A stretch of DNA of 64,000 nucleotides. Origin: Lentisphaerota bacterium (lineage in GTDB: Bacteria > Verrucomicrobiota > Lentisphaeria > Victivallales > Victivallaceae). Positions 33,680-42,851 of this stretch are shown one piece after another. Made by a program: the position numbers and the translations under genes. The stretch's first letter is position 1. Each line of letters opens with the position of its first letter. Location of the stretch: the NCBI GenBank assembly GCA_015061805.1, contig SUVV01000008.1, positions 1-64,000 on the forward strand. The letters are read 5' to 3'. Below the pieces are notes generated by a model that saw nothing but the letters and a program-made list of their open reading frames with translations, ran no database searches and had not been told where the DNA came from.

Positions 33680-36013
33680 ATGAGAAAATTATGGTTGTTT
33701 CTGTTGTTGGCGTTGAGTTTCTCAACGGCTGTGTCGGCGGATGTTTTCATCCTTAAATCAGCGGAATTCAAATACCCCGGCGTATTGGAAATGCTGAAAA
33801 AAAGTTTGGCTGACGGCGAATCCGCTCTGCCTGCCGGAACTCCTCCGGTGGAAATTTATGCCGGTACGGTCAAAACAGAACCGTTTGCGTCAGTTTTCAA
33901 AGCCGCACTCCCGGGAAAGAAATTGGAATATGACGGCTATGCTGTCGTCGTCAAAGGCAGAAAAGTTTATCTTATCGGCAACGTCGAACGCGCCGTGGTT
34001 TACGCTGCCAATGATTTTCTGGAAAAACAGGCCGGATTCTACCGCCGGGTGCGCCCGGTCGAAAATGGCACCGGCGGTAAAAAACTTGCACTGAAAGATG
34101 CCGCCTGGTTCAACAATCCCGCTTTTGAAATGCGCGGACTTGCCGGTTTTGCTTACAAACGGCTCCATCCGGATTTTCTCGACTGGGAGATGATCAATGG
34201 ATTCAACTTCCGTCCTTTTAACATGAAAGAAAATGCATTCACCCGTGACGAACTTATCCGCCGCGGTTACGATATCAAGCACTCCGGTCACGCTTTCTAC
34301 TACTGGATCAACAACGACGATTACGCCAAACATCCGGAATATTTCCCGCTTATCAAGGGCAAGCGCCAGAAATTTGAAAAGCGCAACTACTCCACGAAAG
34401 TCATGATCAACGTCGGAAATAAAGAGGTTCAGGATCTGGTCGTTCAGCGGATGTTTGAATATATGAAAAAATATCCCGAAACCACCATGATCTCCATGGG
34501 TATGAATGACGGCGGCGGCTGGGGAGATTCTCCGGAAGAGCGCGCCATGGATGACCCCGAAGAGTACAAACGCGGCGTATATTCCACCCGCTATTTCCGT
34601 TTCTGCAACATCATCGCCGAAAAGTTCTGCAAGCGCTATCCCAATGTTCAGATTTTCGTCTACGCCTATCTGACTGCGGTACAGCCGCCCAATCTGAAAA
34701 AACTGCACCCGAATCTTTTCGTTTCTCTCTGTACCTACCGCCGCGATTACAAGCACCGGATCAACGATCCCTCCTCTTCAGTCAACGCCTATTGGAATGA
34801 TCTTATCCTGCGTTGGAAAAAGTTCGGCAATCCCGTCTATATCCGCGATTACATCCTTTTCGGCGGCAGTCCGGCATTTGATGTGCCGATGCTGAAAATT
34901 CTCCAGCAGGATCTGCAGTATTACCGTTCGATCGGTATCAACGCTTATCACTCCGAATGTATCGTCGATATGCCCCGTCCCGATGCTTCCGCTGAAATCA
35001 TCGGCAACTACAAGGGCAGAAATACCGCGCAGGGCAGATGCCGTTACTACTGGCACGGTATGAAAATGGTCTACCATCTGCTCGGAAAACTGCTCTGGGA
35101 TCCCTATGCCGATCTTGATCAGTTGAAAACCGAATATTTCAAAAAATATTACGGCCCGGCAGCGAAATATATGGAAAATATCCATAATCTCATCGCCAAG
35201 CGCTGGGAAGCCGATCCCGCCCCCTATATCTGGAATAAATACGATACCAACTTCCCCCAGATGCTTTTCGTCCCGGGAGATATCGAATATATTGCCAAGC
35301 AGTTGAAGTCAGCCGAAGCCGCCGTCAAAAAGAGCGGTGATAAACAGCTGATCCAGCGTATCGGATGGGAAAAAGAACTGGTCAATAAAGAGTACCGCAA
35401 ACGTTACTCGGCGTTCCAGAATACCCTGAATGTGACCGCTTTCTCCGGCAAAATCACTCCGGATGCGGTAAAGAAACACGCCATCGCCAATAAATCGGTC
35501 ATTGACAACTTCAATACCTTTGAACGTGCGAGCAAGAGTGTCCGTAAATCTTCGTATCCGGTGAAAATTTACTGCGCTGTGCAGGGTGATAACCTCATCG
35601 TTGTCGGTGATTTCGATCAGAAAAAGATTCCGGTTTCCTTTGAGAAAAGAGAAAATGACAATCAGGTCTGGCGCGGCAACAGCACCATGGAACTCTTTAT
35701 CGGTGCCGGTCCCAATACTGCCGGTGACGGTTACTATCAACTGATCGTCACTCCGCTTGGCAATTACTGGGATGGTCAGTTGGGCCGGGTTTTCTGGAAC
35801 AGCAACAGCAGTTTCTCTGCAACCAAAACTAAATTCACTTGGCAGGCGATGGCGATTATTCCGCTTTCCAAACTGGGATATCCCAAGGATGCCAAAAATT
35901 TCAAAATCCGTATGAATTTCGGTCGCAGTATTCCCGGTGTCGAAATCGCCAGCTGGACCAATGGCACCTTTGCCAATGAATCAGCTTTCGGCGTGCTGAA
36001 TATCAAACGGTGA
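33680..36013 (+). CDS. Secreted DUF4838 glycosidase-like protein with C-terminal carbohydrate-binding-type domain
   Basis: A 777-residue protein with signal peptide (~1-20). Residues ~30-145 form the N-terminal alpha/beta domain common to GH20/GH67-type enzymes (GKRVYLIGNVERAVVYAAND-like stretch). Residues ~150-500 are the DUF4838 barrel: NPAFEMRGLAGF, SGHAFYYWINNDDYAKHPEY, MISMGMNDGGGWGDSPEE and INAYHSECI with candidate acidic catalytic residues. The last ~170 residues (WRGNSTMELFIGAGPNTAG, LGRVFW, FKIRMNFGR) resemble a CBM9-like domain. DUF4838 proteins are frequent in Lentisphaerae, Planctomycetes and Bacteroidetes; substrate unknown. Confidence 0.85.
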   Translation: MRKLWLFLLLALSFSTAVSADVFILKSAEFKYPGVLEMLKKSLADGESALPAGTPPVEIYAGTVKTEPFASVFKAALPGKKLEYDGYAVVVKGRKVYLIGNVERAVVYAANDFLEKQAGFYRRVRPVENGTGGKKLALKDAAWFNNPAFEMRGLAGFAYKRLHPDFLDWEMINGFNFRPFNMKENAFTRDELIRRGYDIKHSGHAFYYWINNDDYAKHPEYFPLIKGKRQKFEKRNYSTKVMINVGNKEVQDLVVQRMFEYMKKYPETTMISMGMNDGGGWGDSPEERAMDDPEEYKRGVYSTRYFRFCNIIAEKFCKRYPNVQIFVYAYLTAVQPPNLKKLHPNLFVSLCTYRRDYKHRINDPSSSVNAYWNDLILRWKKFGNPVYIRDYILFGGSPAFDVPMLKILQQDLQYYRSIGINAYHSECIVDMPRPDASAEIIGNYKGRNTAQGRCRYYWHGMKMVYHLLGKLLWDPYADLDQLKTEYFKKYYGPAAKYMENIHNLIAKRWEADPAPYIWNKYDTNFPQMLFVPGDIEYIAKQLKSAEAAVKKSGDKQLIQRIGWEKELVNKEYRKRYSAFQNTLNVTAFSGKITPDAVKKHAIANKSVIDNFNTFERASKSVRKSSYPVKIYCAVQGDNLIVVGDFDQKKIPVSFEKRENDNQVWRGNSTMELFIGAGPNTAGDGYYQLIVTPLGNYWDGQLGRVFWNSNSSFSATKTKFTWQAMAIIPLSKLGYPKDAKNFKIRMNFGRSIPGVEIASWTNGTFANESAFGVLNIKR

Positions 36014-36759
36014 ACAAAATGAAGCGATTTTCAATTTTTCTCGCGGCATTTGCCGCTGTGATTTCCAGTGCCGTTGAACTCAACGGCAATAAGGAATTCA
36101 TCAGTCTGAATTGGAAAAACACCATGGCCCGTCCGGTTTTTACCGTGAGTTTCAAGGTGCGTATGGACAAGAAAAATATGGTCATCCCTGCTCATGTGAA
36201 AAACCGGGGCAGGATACTGTTCAATTTGAGCTGTCAACCCAAAACGGTTCCCGGTCTGCAGAGTATGAAACTGTTTTTTCAGATGACTGCTCATCCGACC
36301 GGCGGCTATGCCGGTATTCAGGCGGACGGTCTCGACTACAAGGGAAAAAATGAAAAAATCCGCTACAATGTCTATTGGCGCGCTGCCAACAGTCAGGTTC
36401 CGACCGATGAATTCGTCACGGTGACGCTGGTTTATGCCGACGGCAGATTCGATGCCTATTTGAATCAGCAGAATCATGCCGCTCTGCACAAACTTATGAC
36501 CCATACGGTAGGATTTGCCGCACCGGAATTCAAGATGACCTTCGGCGGTTCCGGTGCCAGATACAATGTGCCGTGTGCGATCAAAGATATTGCGATTTTC
36601 GATCGGGCCTTGACTTTGGATGATGTCAAGCATCTTGTCAACGGCGGAAATCCCAAAGATGTCGTCGGACTGTTGGCACATTATCCGATGGAGAAAAACG
36701 CTGTTCCGGCAGTCAGTTATCCGCAGATAAGTGCCAAACTGCACAAGCGCAAAAAGTAA
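36010..36759 (+). CDS. Secreted LamG/concanavalin-like protein
   Basis: A 249-residue secreted protein: signal sequence FSIFLAAFAAVISSA, then a single jelly-roll domain with the LamG-type signature IKDIAIFDRALTLDDVKHLV and the closing GLLAHYPME. Such domains bind glycans. The GTG start overlaps the DUF4838 stop as GTGA; ATG 36019 is an alternative. Translational coupling suggests that it is the binding partner of the DUF4838 protein. Confidence 0.78.
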   Translation: MNKMKRFSIFLAAFAAVISSAVELNGNKEFISLNWKNTMARPVFTVSFKVRMDKKNMVIPAHVKNRGRILFNLSCQPKTVPGLQSMKLFFQMTAHPTGGYAGIQADGLDYKGKNEKIRYNVYWRAANSQVPTDEFVTVTLVYADGRFDAYLNQQNHAALHKLMTHTVGFAAPEFKMTFGGSGARYNVPCAIKDIAIFDRALTLDDVKHLVNGGNPKDVVGLLAHYPMEKNAVPAVSYPQISAKLHKRKK

Positions 36760-36781
36760 GCGATATCGACAGATACAAAAA

Positions 36782-36821
36782 AACAAGCAGCGCTGCACAG
36801 AATGCACGCTGCTTGTTTTTT
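36782..36821. terminator. Terminator after the DUF4838 operon
   Basis: AACAAGCAGCG pairs with CGCTGCTTGTT over an ~14-nt loop, followed by TTTTT; a run of A precedes it, so it can act on both strands. Confidence 0.85.
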
Positions 36822-36858
36822 ATTTTACGTTATGTTCCCACTCCCGGAAAATTGTGTT

Positions 36859-36979
36859 GGTTTGCGATGCAAATCAACGTGAAGAGCAGGATAAATCCTG
36901 CGTGAAGCATTGCTTCGCAATGTGAAGTGTTTGCCTGCGGCAAACGTGAAGCGCTCGCTCCGCGAGTAATGATATGATA
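36859..36979 (+). repeat. Five-hairpin cassette, locus 2 copy a
   Basis: H1 GGTTTGC-GAT-GCAAATC (one G-T pair), H2 GCAGGAT-AA-ATCCTGC, H3 CATTGC-TTC-GCAATG, H4 GTTTGCC-TGC-GGCAAAC, H5 CTCGC-TCC-GCGAG, tail GTAATGATATGATA. Confidence 0.9.
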
Positions 36980-36995
36980 AATTTATAGTCTTGTT

Positions 36996-37116
36996 GTTTT
37001 GCGTTGCAAACCAACGTGAAGCGCAGGATAAATCCTGCGTGAAGCATTGCTTCGCAATGTGAAGCGTTTACCTGCGGCAAACGTGAAGCGCTCGCTTCGC
37101 GAGTAAGGATATGATA
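36996..37116 (+). repeat. Five-hairpin cassette, locus 2 copy b
   Basis: Starts 137 bp after copy a. H1 is altered at its first base, H4 has one mismatch (GTTTACC/GGCAAAC), H5 is CTCGC-TTC-GCGAG, tail GTAAGGATATGATA. Confidence 0.9.
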
Positions 37117-37130
37117 AGTTTATGTTTCCT

Positions 37131-37154
37131 GTTTTGCGACCAACGGGAGCAAAA
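37131..37154 (+). repeat. Conserved-loop hairpin, GTTTTGC stem
   Basis: TTTTGC and GCAAAA pair around GACCAACGGGA, between copy b and the TCCGC...TTTTCGAAAAGGGG element (37156-37184). Confidence 0.7.
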
Positions 37155-37184
37155 ATACTCCGCTTTTTTCGAAAAGGGGTGGGG

Positions 37185-37240
37185 TGTGGGGAGGGGAAAA
37201 ACCTTTTTTCCCGTGAAAAAAGGTTTTTCCCCTCCCCACA
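37185..37240. terminator. 26-bp perfect palindrome downstream of gpsA
   Basis: Arms 37185-37210 and 37215-37240 pair without mismatch around CCGT. It starts 17 bp after the gpsA stop on the minus strand. Outer bases are TGT/ACA; at 50526 the same positions are TTT/AAA, a compensated change. Confidence 0.7.
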
Positions 37241-37256
37241 ATGCCATCGGCGTTTT

Positions 37257-38297
37257 TCAGCGGAATTCCTGCCAGGGGATATCGCAGACGGCATTCTGGT
37301 TGATGACGGCATCCAGAAATGACAACAGCCGGAAATCTGCCGGGTCAACTTTTCCTTGTGCGGCAAGTTCCCGCAAGGCATGGTTTATCCGGGTAATGAT
37401 GACCACGCTTTCGAGGGTGACTCCGGCAAGTTCCGCTTTGGCTTCGGCATAACTTTTTCCTTTGCCCAGCAGATAGCCGAGTTTCCGGGTGCGTCCTCCG
37501 AAGATCGTCACATAAAGGTCGCCCGCGCCGGGGATGCCGCAGGCAAAATCGGGATTGCCGCCGTAGAATTTGAGCAATCTTCCCATCTCCCGGAGGCTCT
37601 GTCCGAACAATGCCGCCTGTGGATTATACATGTAAGCATCGGCGCCTTCAAGTTTTTCCGCGAGGCCGATGCCCATGGAAACGGCAACGGCAAAAGCATT
37701 TTTCAAGGCAACACACATCTCCACGCTCAATACATCATTGGAAATATCCGGATGATAGTAGCCGGTGGTCAGCAACTGTTGAAATTGTTTCAATGCCGCG
37801 CTGTCTTCTCCGCAGAAATAGACCATTGTCTGGTGACGGTCCATCAGTTCATAACTGGTGCAGGGGCCGCCGATGGCGCTGAAACTCACCTTGCCCCGGA
37901 GGTGGGGCGGCAGAGATTTTTTGAAATATTCCGGGAAAGTCATCACCGCACCCTCCGGCTGATTGAGCAACCCTTTGGTCACCGCCAGTACCGGTACCCC
38001 CGGGATCAGTCTGGGGATGATCTCCTCTTTGAACCACTCCACGCCGAAACTGCTGACTCCGCAGATGATATATTCAGTACCTTCAAGCGCGGAATCCAGT
38101 TCTTCAATCTGATAATATTTGATCCCGTCCGGCAACTGGCGTTTCATCGGGACATGCCGTCCGGAAATGCGTGCTTCATTGATGATTTCCCGGTCGAGCG
38201 GAGTACCGACCAGACGCACTTCGTGTCCGTTGTCCCGGGCCGGTCGACTCATTCCGGACCCCATCATTCCGGAACCGATAATTGTGATTACAGCCAT
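37257..38297 (-). CDS. gpsA: NAD(P)-dependent glycerol-3-phosphate dehydrogenase
   Basis: A 346-residue cytosolic enzyme reducing dihydroxyacetone phosphate to sn-glycerol 3-phosphate for phospholipid synthesis. Nucleotide motif IIGSGMMGSGM at the N-terminus, VTKGLL (~107), the catalytic Lys in VALKNAFAVAVSMG (~205) and GAGDLYVTIFGGRTRKLG (~255), equivalent to the GLGDL-LTC----SRN-G signature. It is somewhat divergent from the standard signature, so a related 2-hydroxy-acid substrate is not excluded. The repeat locus 2 palindrome follows directly. Confidence 0.82.
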   Translation of the reverse strand: MAVITIIGSGMMGSGMSRPARDNGHEVRLVGTPLDREIINEARISGRHVPMKRQLPDGIKYYQIEELDSALEGTEYIICGVSSFGVEWFKEEIIPRLIPGVPVLAVTKGLLNQPEGAVMTFPEYFKKSLPPHLRGKVSFSAIGGPCTSYELMDRHQTMVYFCGEDSAALKQFQQLLTTGYYHPDISNDVLSVEMCVALKNAFAVAVSMGIGLAEKLEGADAYMYNPQAALFGQSLREMGRLLKFYGGNPDFACGIPGAGDLYVTIFGGRTRKLGYLLGKGKSYAEAKAELAGVTLESVVIITRINHALRELAAQGKVDPADFRLLSFLDAVINQNAVCDIPWQEFR

Positions 38298-38317
38298 AAA
38301 TTTCTCCTTGAAGCCGA

Positions 38318-40522
38318 TCAGAATGCGGCAGTTTCCTGCACGTCCGGTTTGAACGCTTTGAGGTCATCGTAGGAAATCTGTCCGGAGGTGTAGAGGTCTT
38401 CCAGAGCCTTGTCCATCGTGATCATACCATCTTTGTATGCCGTTTCGATGATGGACTGCAGCTGGTAGGTCTTGTTTTCGCGGATAAGCGCCTGGATCGC
38501 CGGAGTGGCGATCATCACCTCGAAGGCACCGACCCGTCCGGCGCCGTCGATCGTCCGGAGCAAACGCTGGGCGACCACAGCCAGAAGCGACGAAGCAAAC
38601 TGCTGACGCACCTGATTCTGCTGGGCTTCGGCGAAGGAGTCGATAACGCGGTCAACGGTCTGGGAAACGCTGTTGGTGTGCAATGTGCCGATGACCAGGT
38701 GACCGGTTTCCGCAGCGGTAAGGGCGGCGGAAATGGTTTCGGTATCGCGCATTTCACCGACCAGAATGATATCCGGGGCTTCACGCATTGCGGCGCGCAG
38801 ACCGTTGGCAAAAGAGTAGGTGTCGAATCCGAGTTCGCGCTGTTCGATGACCGATACTTCATTTTTGTAAACGTATTCGATCGGGTCTTCGATGGTGACG
38901 ATGTGAAGCGGACTGGTCTTGTTGACCATATTGATCAAACTTGCCATGGTGGTCGATTTACCGCTTCCGGTAGGTCCGGTGATCAGGAATAATCCCTGTT
39001 TCTTGCGGATGACTTCGGTCAGAATGGGCGGAAGTTTCAATTCTTCCGGAGTGGGGATGTAGTTGTTGATAACACGGGCGACCATTGCCAGGCTGCCGCG
39101 CTGAAAAAAGGCGTTCACACGGAAACGGTGTTCCTCTTCCGGAGCGTAGGGATCTTCCGGATTGGGCAGAGTTGCGGAAAGCGCAAAGTCCAACTCTTTT
39201 TTCTCCTCCAGAGTGACCTTCTGGCGTTTGGAAATAACGCTGTACAGCAAGTGGCGGACGTCGTCGGAGGTCAGCGGCGGCAGATCCATACCGCAGTAAG
39301 CACCGTGCAGACGGATCATCGGGGGCGCGTTACAGGTGAGCAGCAGGTCGCTCGCCTTATTGCGGACGGCGGTACGGAGCAGGGTTTTCATATTGATCGT
39401 ACCTTCATCGTCATTGCCGTCGGATTCGGCGGCGTAGCGCTTGGTGAAACTGTCGCTGCCGGTATTCATGCCGCGCCAGAACAGCCGCAGTTCGTCCGGG
39501 TTGTCCGAGGCCTCCAGCGCGGTTTCCTGAGTGATGATTTCCGCCTGACTGAGGTCATAGAGTGCCTGATTGAAGTTGTTCATGCCATCGGAGCGTCCGT
39601 TTCGGATGCTCTCTTCCAAAGCCGGATAATCGCGGTAGGCGATCTGCTTTTTGATACCGGGAGTTCCCTGCATTATTTCCAGCGCCGGTACCATGCCGGA
39701 GTGATCCGCCCGGGGGATCAAACGCTGTACGATGACCGCTTCCAGCGCAAATGACAGGTCGAGCGCAGTCTGGTCGCGGACGGATTCCGGGAAAAAGTTG
39801 ATGATACGTTCAATCGTCTGCGGCGCATCGGCGGTGTGCAAAGTGGTGATGACCAGATGACCGGTCAAGGCTGCGGAGAGTGCGACACTCATAGTCTCGC
39901 TGTCACGCATTTCACCGATGACGATGCAGTCGGGGTTTTCCCGCAGCGCGGCGCGCAACGCCGGAACAAAGCCGTTGTTGAATGAACTGATTTCCCGCTG
40001 GTTGATAATGGAAAGATTGTCGGAAAAAGTATATTCGACCGGGTCTTCCAGAGTCAGAATATGTTTCCGCATGTTGGTATTGATGTAGTTGATGATTGAG
40101 GCAAGGGTGGTCGATTTACCGCTGCCGGTGCTGCCGGCAACGATGATCATGCCGCGCGGAGTGGAAGCGATCTTTGCCATGAGTTCTTCCGGGAGCGACA
40201 ACGCTGAAAAGTGCAGGTCGCTGCCGTCGCGCACCGGTCGGGCAACGAAAGCCGGACCATTGAGAGTTTCAAAAAAGTTGATACGGAAACGCAGTCCGTC
40301 ATCGGTGCAGAATGAAGTGTCGGCGGTTTCATTTTCACGGTACTTTTCATTGCCGCGCACGCCGAGAACTTTCAGACGGAAATTATTGATCGCACCGGCT
40401 TCGACCGGTTCAGCATCGGCAGAGATCACATCGCCCATTACCCGGAATGCCGCCGGCTTGCCGGTCGAAACAAAGCAGTCCGACGCATTGTTTTCAATCG
40501 CAAATCTCAAATATGAATCCAT
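38318..40522 (-). CDS. Fused tandem PilT/PilU-type retraction ATPase
   Basis: A 734-residue protein made of two complete PilT-like secretion-ATPase modules. Module 1 (~1-350): MDSYLRFAIENNASDCFV, Walker A GSTGSGKSTTLASI, CIVIGEMRDSETMSVALSAA, TTLHTADAPQTIERI. Module 2 (~380-734): LLRTAVRNKASDLLLTC, Walker A GPTGSGKSTTMASL, IILVGEMRDTETISAALTAA, GTLHTNSVSQTVDRVID. PilT and PilU are normally separate ~340-380-residue hexameric motors; here both are in one chain and both keep Walker A, Asp box and His box. The start at 40522 has GAGGAG nine bases upstream. No pilus genes are nearby. Confidence 0.9.
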   Translation of the reverse strand: MDSYLRFAIENNASDCFVSTGKPAAFRVMGDVISADAEPVEAGAINNFRLKVLGVRGNEKYRENETADTSFCTDDGLRFRINFFETLNGPAFVARPVRDGSDLHFSALSLPEELMAKIASTPRGMIIVAGSTGSGKSTTLASIINYINTNMRKHILTLEDPVEYTFSDNLSIINQREISSFNNGFVPALRAALRENPDCIVIGEMRDSETMSVALSAALTGHLVITTLHTADAPQTIERIINFFPESVRDQTALDLSFALEAVIVQRLIPRADHSGMVPALEIMQGTPGIKKQIAYRDYPALEESIRNGRSDGMNNFNQALYDLSQAEIITQETALEASDNPDELRLFWRGMNTGSDSFTKRYAAESDGNDDEGTINMKTLLRTAVRNKASDLLLTCNAPPMIRLHGAYCGMDLPPLTSDDVRHLLYSVISKRQKVTLEEKKELDFALSATLPNPEDPYAPEEEHRFRVNAFFQRGSLAMVARVINNYIPTPEELKLPPILTEVIRKKQGLFLITGPTGSGKSTTMASLINMVNKTSPLHIVTIEDPIEYVYKNEVSVIEQRELGFDTYSFANGLRAAMREAPDIILVGEMRDTETISAALTAAETGHLVIGTLHTNSVSQTVDRVIDSFAEAQQNQVRQQFASSLLAVVAQRLLRTIDGAGRVGAFEVMIATPAIQALIRENKTYQLQSIIETAYKDGMITMDKALEDLYTSGQISYDDLKAFKPDVQETAAF

Positions 40523-40563
40523 AACATTCTCCTCATCCATGTTAAAATATACAGTTTTCATAA

Positions 40564-40592
40564 AAGATAACTCCGCTTTACATAAAAGTCAA
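40564..40592 (-). promoter_or_regulatory. Promoter of the double PilT gene
   Basis: Minus-strand TTGACT (40587-40592), 17-bp spacer, TATCTT (40564-40569). Confidence 0.55.
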
Positions 40593-40645
40593 GGTGTTAA
40601 AATGACGATTTTAAAAGTATGAAGAACTCCTGCCGGAAAATCCCA

Positions 40646-40674
40646 TTGAAAAATCATTTTTCCGGTATTATATT
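40646..40674 (+). promoter_or_regulatory. Promoter of the MacAB-type operon
   Basis: TTGAAA (40646-40651), 17-bp spacer, TATATT (40669-40674), giving a leader of about 90 nt. A TATAAT also occurs near 40740 but without a good -35. Confidence 0.6.
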
Positions 40675-40774
40675 AAATGAAAAGTTGTTTATGAATTTGA
40701 ATTATAAAATAAAACGCGCCGGTTTGCCGTTATTCTGATATAATGGCAAACCAAAGAACACCGTGGAGGGGACA

Positions 40775-42130
40775 ATGAAAAAATTTGTAAAAGCTGCTAT
40801 AGCGGCAATTGTGATCATTGCAGCTGTTTTCGGCATTTGGAAGTGGAAAAGCAGTGACAACAGCTCTGTAACTCAATACGAATACCGTACCGATGAGGCG
40901 GCGACCGGACGGATTTCCCGGACGATCAGCGCTTCCGGAACCGTTGAACCCGAAGAGTTGATCAATGTCGGTTCGCAGGTCACCGGTAAGATCATGTCCT
41001 TCGGGACCGACCTTGAAGGAAAGCCGGTCGATTACCGTTCCAAAGTCAAAAAAGGCATGGTTCTCGCTCAGATCGACGATGTTCTCTACGCCGCCGAACT
41101 CCGCCAGCGCAAAGCTGAAAAACTTCAGGCTGAAGCCTCCATCACCACCGCCAATGCCAAAATCAAACAGGCCGATGCCAAACTCCAGCTCTCCAAACTG
41201 AACTGGAGCCGCGCTCAGGATCTTTACAGCAAAAAAGCCATGGCAAAAAGTGATTATGATACCGCCGAATCCGCTTATATTACCGCTCTTGCCGACCGGG
41301 CGGCTGCCAACGCTTCACTCAAACAGGCCGAAGCCCAACTCGCCATCGCCGAAGCCGCATTGATCAAAGCCCAGCGCAACATGGATTACTGCGTGATCAC
41401 CAGCCCGGTCGACGGAATCATCATCGACCGCCGGGTGAGTGTCGGTCAGACGGTGGTATCCAATATGAGTGTTTCCAGCATCTTCCTTATCGCCAAAGAT
41501 TTCAAGAAAATGCAGGTCTGGGTTTCCGTCAATGAAGCCGACATCGGCAACATCAGAGAGGGATTGAATGTGGAATTTACGGTCGATACCTATCCCGATG
41601 TTGTCTTTACCGGCAAAGTCAAAAAGGTGCGCCTCAACGCAACCATGTCTCAGAATGTGGTCACATATATCGTGGAAGTCGATACCGACAACCGTAACGG
41701 CAAACTGCTGCCTTACCTTACCGCCAATGTGAAATTTATCATGGCTGAACGCGACAATGTGCTCAATATTTCCAGCGCAGCACTGCGTTTCACCCCGCCG
41801 GAAGGTACTTTGAGTGCCGATGACGCGGAAAAAGTCGCCAACGGCGCTCCGGAAGGTGAACGTTTTATCTTTGTCACCGATGAAAACAGCAAACTCCGTC
41901 TGGTCGCTGTCAAAACCGGTCTTAACGCCGGAGGTCGGATCGAGGTGATTTCCGGCAACCTCAAGGATGGAGATCATGTGGTCATCGCCGCCAGCGAACG
42001 GCGTCCTGACAGTCAGATTTCCAAAAACGGCCCGGCGCGCAGTCCCTTTATGCCGACTCCGACCAAACGTCAGCCGCGCGGTGCCGGAAGTGCCGCCAAA
42101 CGGGCCCGGGCGCAGCAGAACAGCAAGTGA
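40775..42130 (+). CDS. Periplasmic adaptor of a MacAB-type exporter
   Basis: A 451-residue membrane-fusion protein: N-terminal anchor (KKFVKAAIAAIVIIAAVFGI), lipoyl half-motifs SASGTVEPEELINVGSQVTG (~43) and DYCVITSPVDGIIIDRRVSVG (~200), a coiled-coil hairpin between them (~95-190, Ala/Gln/Lys-rich), then beta-barrel and membrane-proximal domains. It would bridge the ABC permease to an outer-membrane TolC-like channel, which is not encoded here. The ATG at 40775 is preceded by GGAGGGG. Last residues are Arg/Pro rich. Confidence 0.88.
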   Translation: MKKFVKAAIAAIVIIAAVFGIWKWKSSDNSSVTQYEYRTDEAATGRISRTISASGTVEPEELINVGSQVTGKIMSFGTDLEGKPVDYRSKVKKGMVLAQIDDVLYAAELRQRKAEKLQAEASITTANAKIKQADAKLQLSKLNWSRAQDLYSKKAMAKSDYDTAESAYITALADRAAANASLKQAEAQLAIAEAALIKAQRNMDYCVITSPVDGIIIDRRVSVGQTVVSNMSVSSIFLIAKDFKKMQVWVSVNEADIGNIREGLNVEFTVDTYPDVVFTGKVKKVRLNATMSQNVVTYIVEVDTDNRNGKLLPYLTANVKFIMAERDNVLNISSAALRFTPPEGTLSADDAEKVANGAPEGERFIFVTDENSKLRLVAVKTGLNAGGRIEVISGNLKDGDHVVIAASERRPDSQISKNGPARSPFMPTPTKRQPRGAGSAAKRARAQQNSK

Positions 42131-42149
42131 GTGCAGGAGCAGATCGATC

Positions 42150-42851
42150 ATGGCTCTTATCGAACTTGAAAATATTGTCAAAACCTATTTCCTCGGCGAG
42201 ATGGATGTCCCGGTACTCAAGGGGATAAATCTCTCCATCGAAAGAGGGGAATATGTGGCACTCATGGGTGCTTCCGGTTCCGGTAAAAGTACGCTGATGA
42301 ATATTCTCGGCTGCCTTGACCGCCCAACCGGAGGTAAATATTTCTTTGACGGCGAAGAAATCGGACAAGCCTCCGGAGACCGCCGGGCGATGGTGCGTAA
42401 TCAGAAAATCGGCTTTGTTTTTCAGAGTTTCAATCTGCTTCCGCGTACCAGCGCCTTGGAAAATGTTATAATGCCGCTCTCTTACACCGCCGGAAACCTT
42501 TCTATGGCAGAACGCCGCAAACGGGGACTTGCCGCCCTTGCCGAAGTCGGTATTTCTGACCGTGCCGGGCACCAGCCGTCCCAGCTTTCCGGAGGTCAGC
42601 AGCAGCGCGTGGCGATCGCCCGGGCGCTGATCAACCGTCCGCCGGTGATCTTCGCTGATGAGCCGACCGGTAACCTTGATACCCATACCAGTCTGGAAGT
42701 AATGGACATGTTCAGCAAACTCAATTCCGAAGGGATCACCGTGATTCTGGTCACTCACTCCGCAGATATCGCCCGTTATGCCAAACGTACGATCTGCATG
42801 AGTGACGGTCAGATCGTTTCCGGCATTTTCGGAGAGGAGGCTTCAAAATGA
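42150..42851 (+). CDS. MacB-type ABC exporter ATPase
   Basis: A 233-residue ATPase. Walker [16 protein letters not shown] (~42), Q-loop [14 protein letters not shown], signature [15 protein letters not shown], Walker [13 protein letters not shown] and VTHS. It starts [15 protein letters not shown] with GCAGGAG upstream. In E. coli MacB the ATPase and permease are one chain; here they are separate but overlap by 4 nt (ATGA). Confidence 0.9.
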   Translation: MALIELENIVKTYFLGEMDVPVLKGINLSIERGEYVALMGASGSGKSTLMNILGCLDRPTGGKYFFDGEEIGQASGDRRAMVRNQKIGFVFQSFNLLPRTSALENVIMPLSYTAGNLSMAERRKRGLAALAEVGISDRAGHQPSQLSGGQQQRVAIARALINRPPVIFADEPTGNLDTHTSLEVMDMFSKLNSEGITVILVTHSADIARYAKRTICMSDGQIVSGIFGEEASK

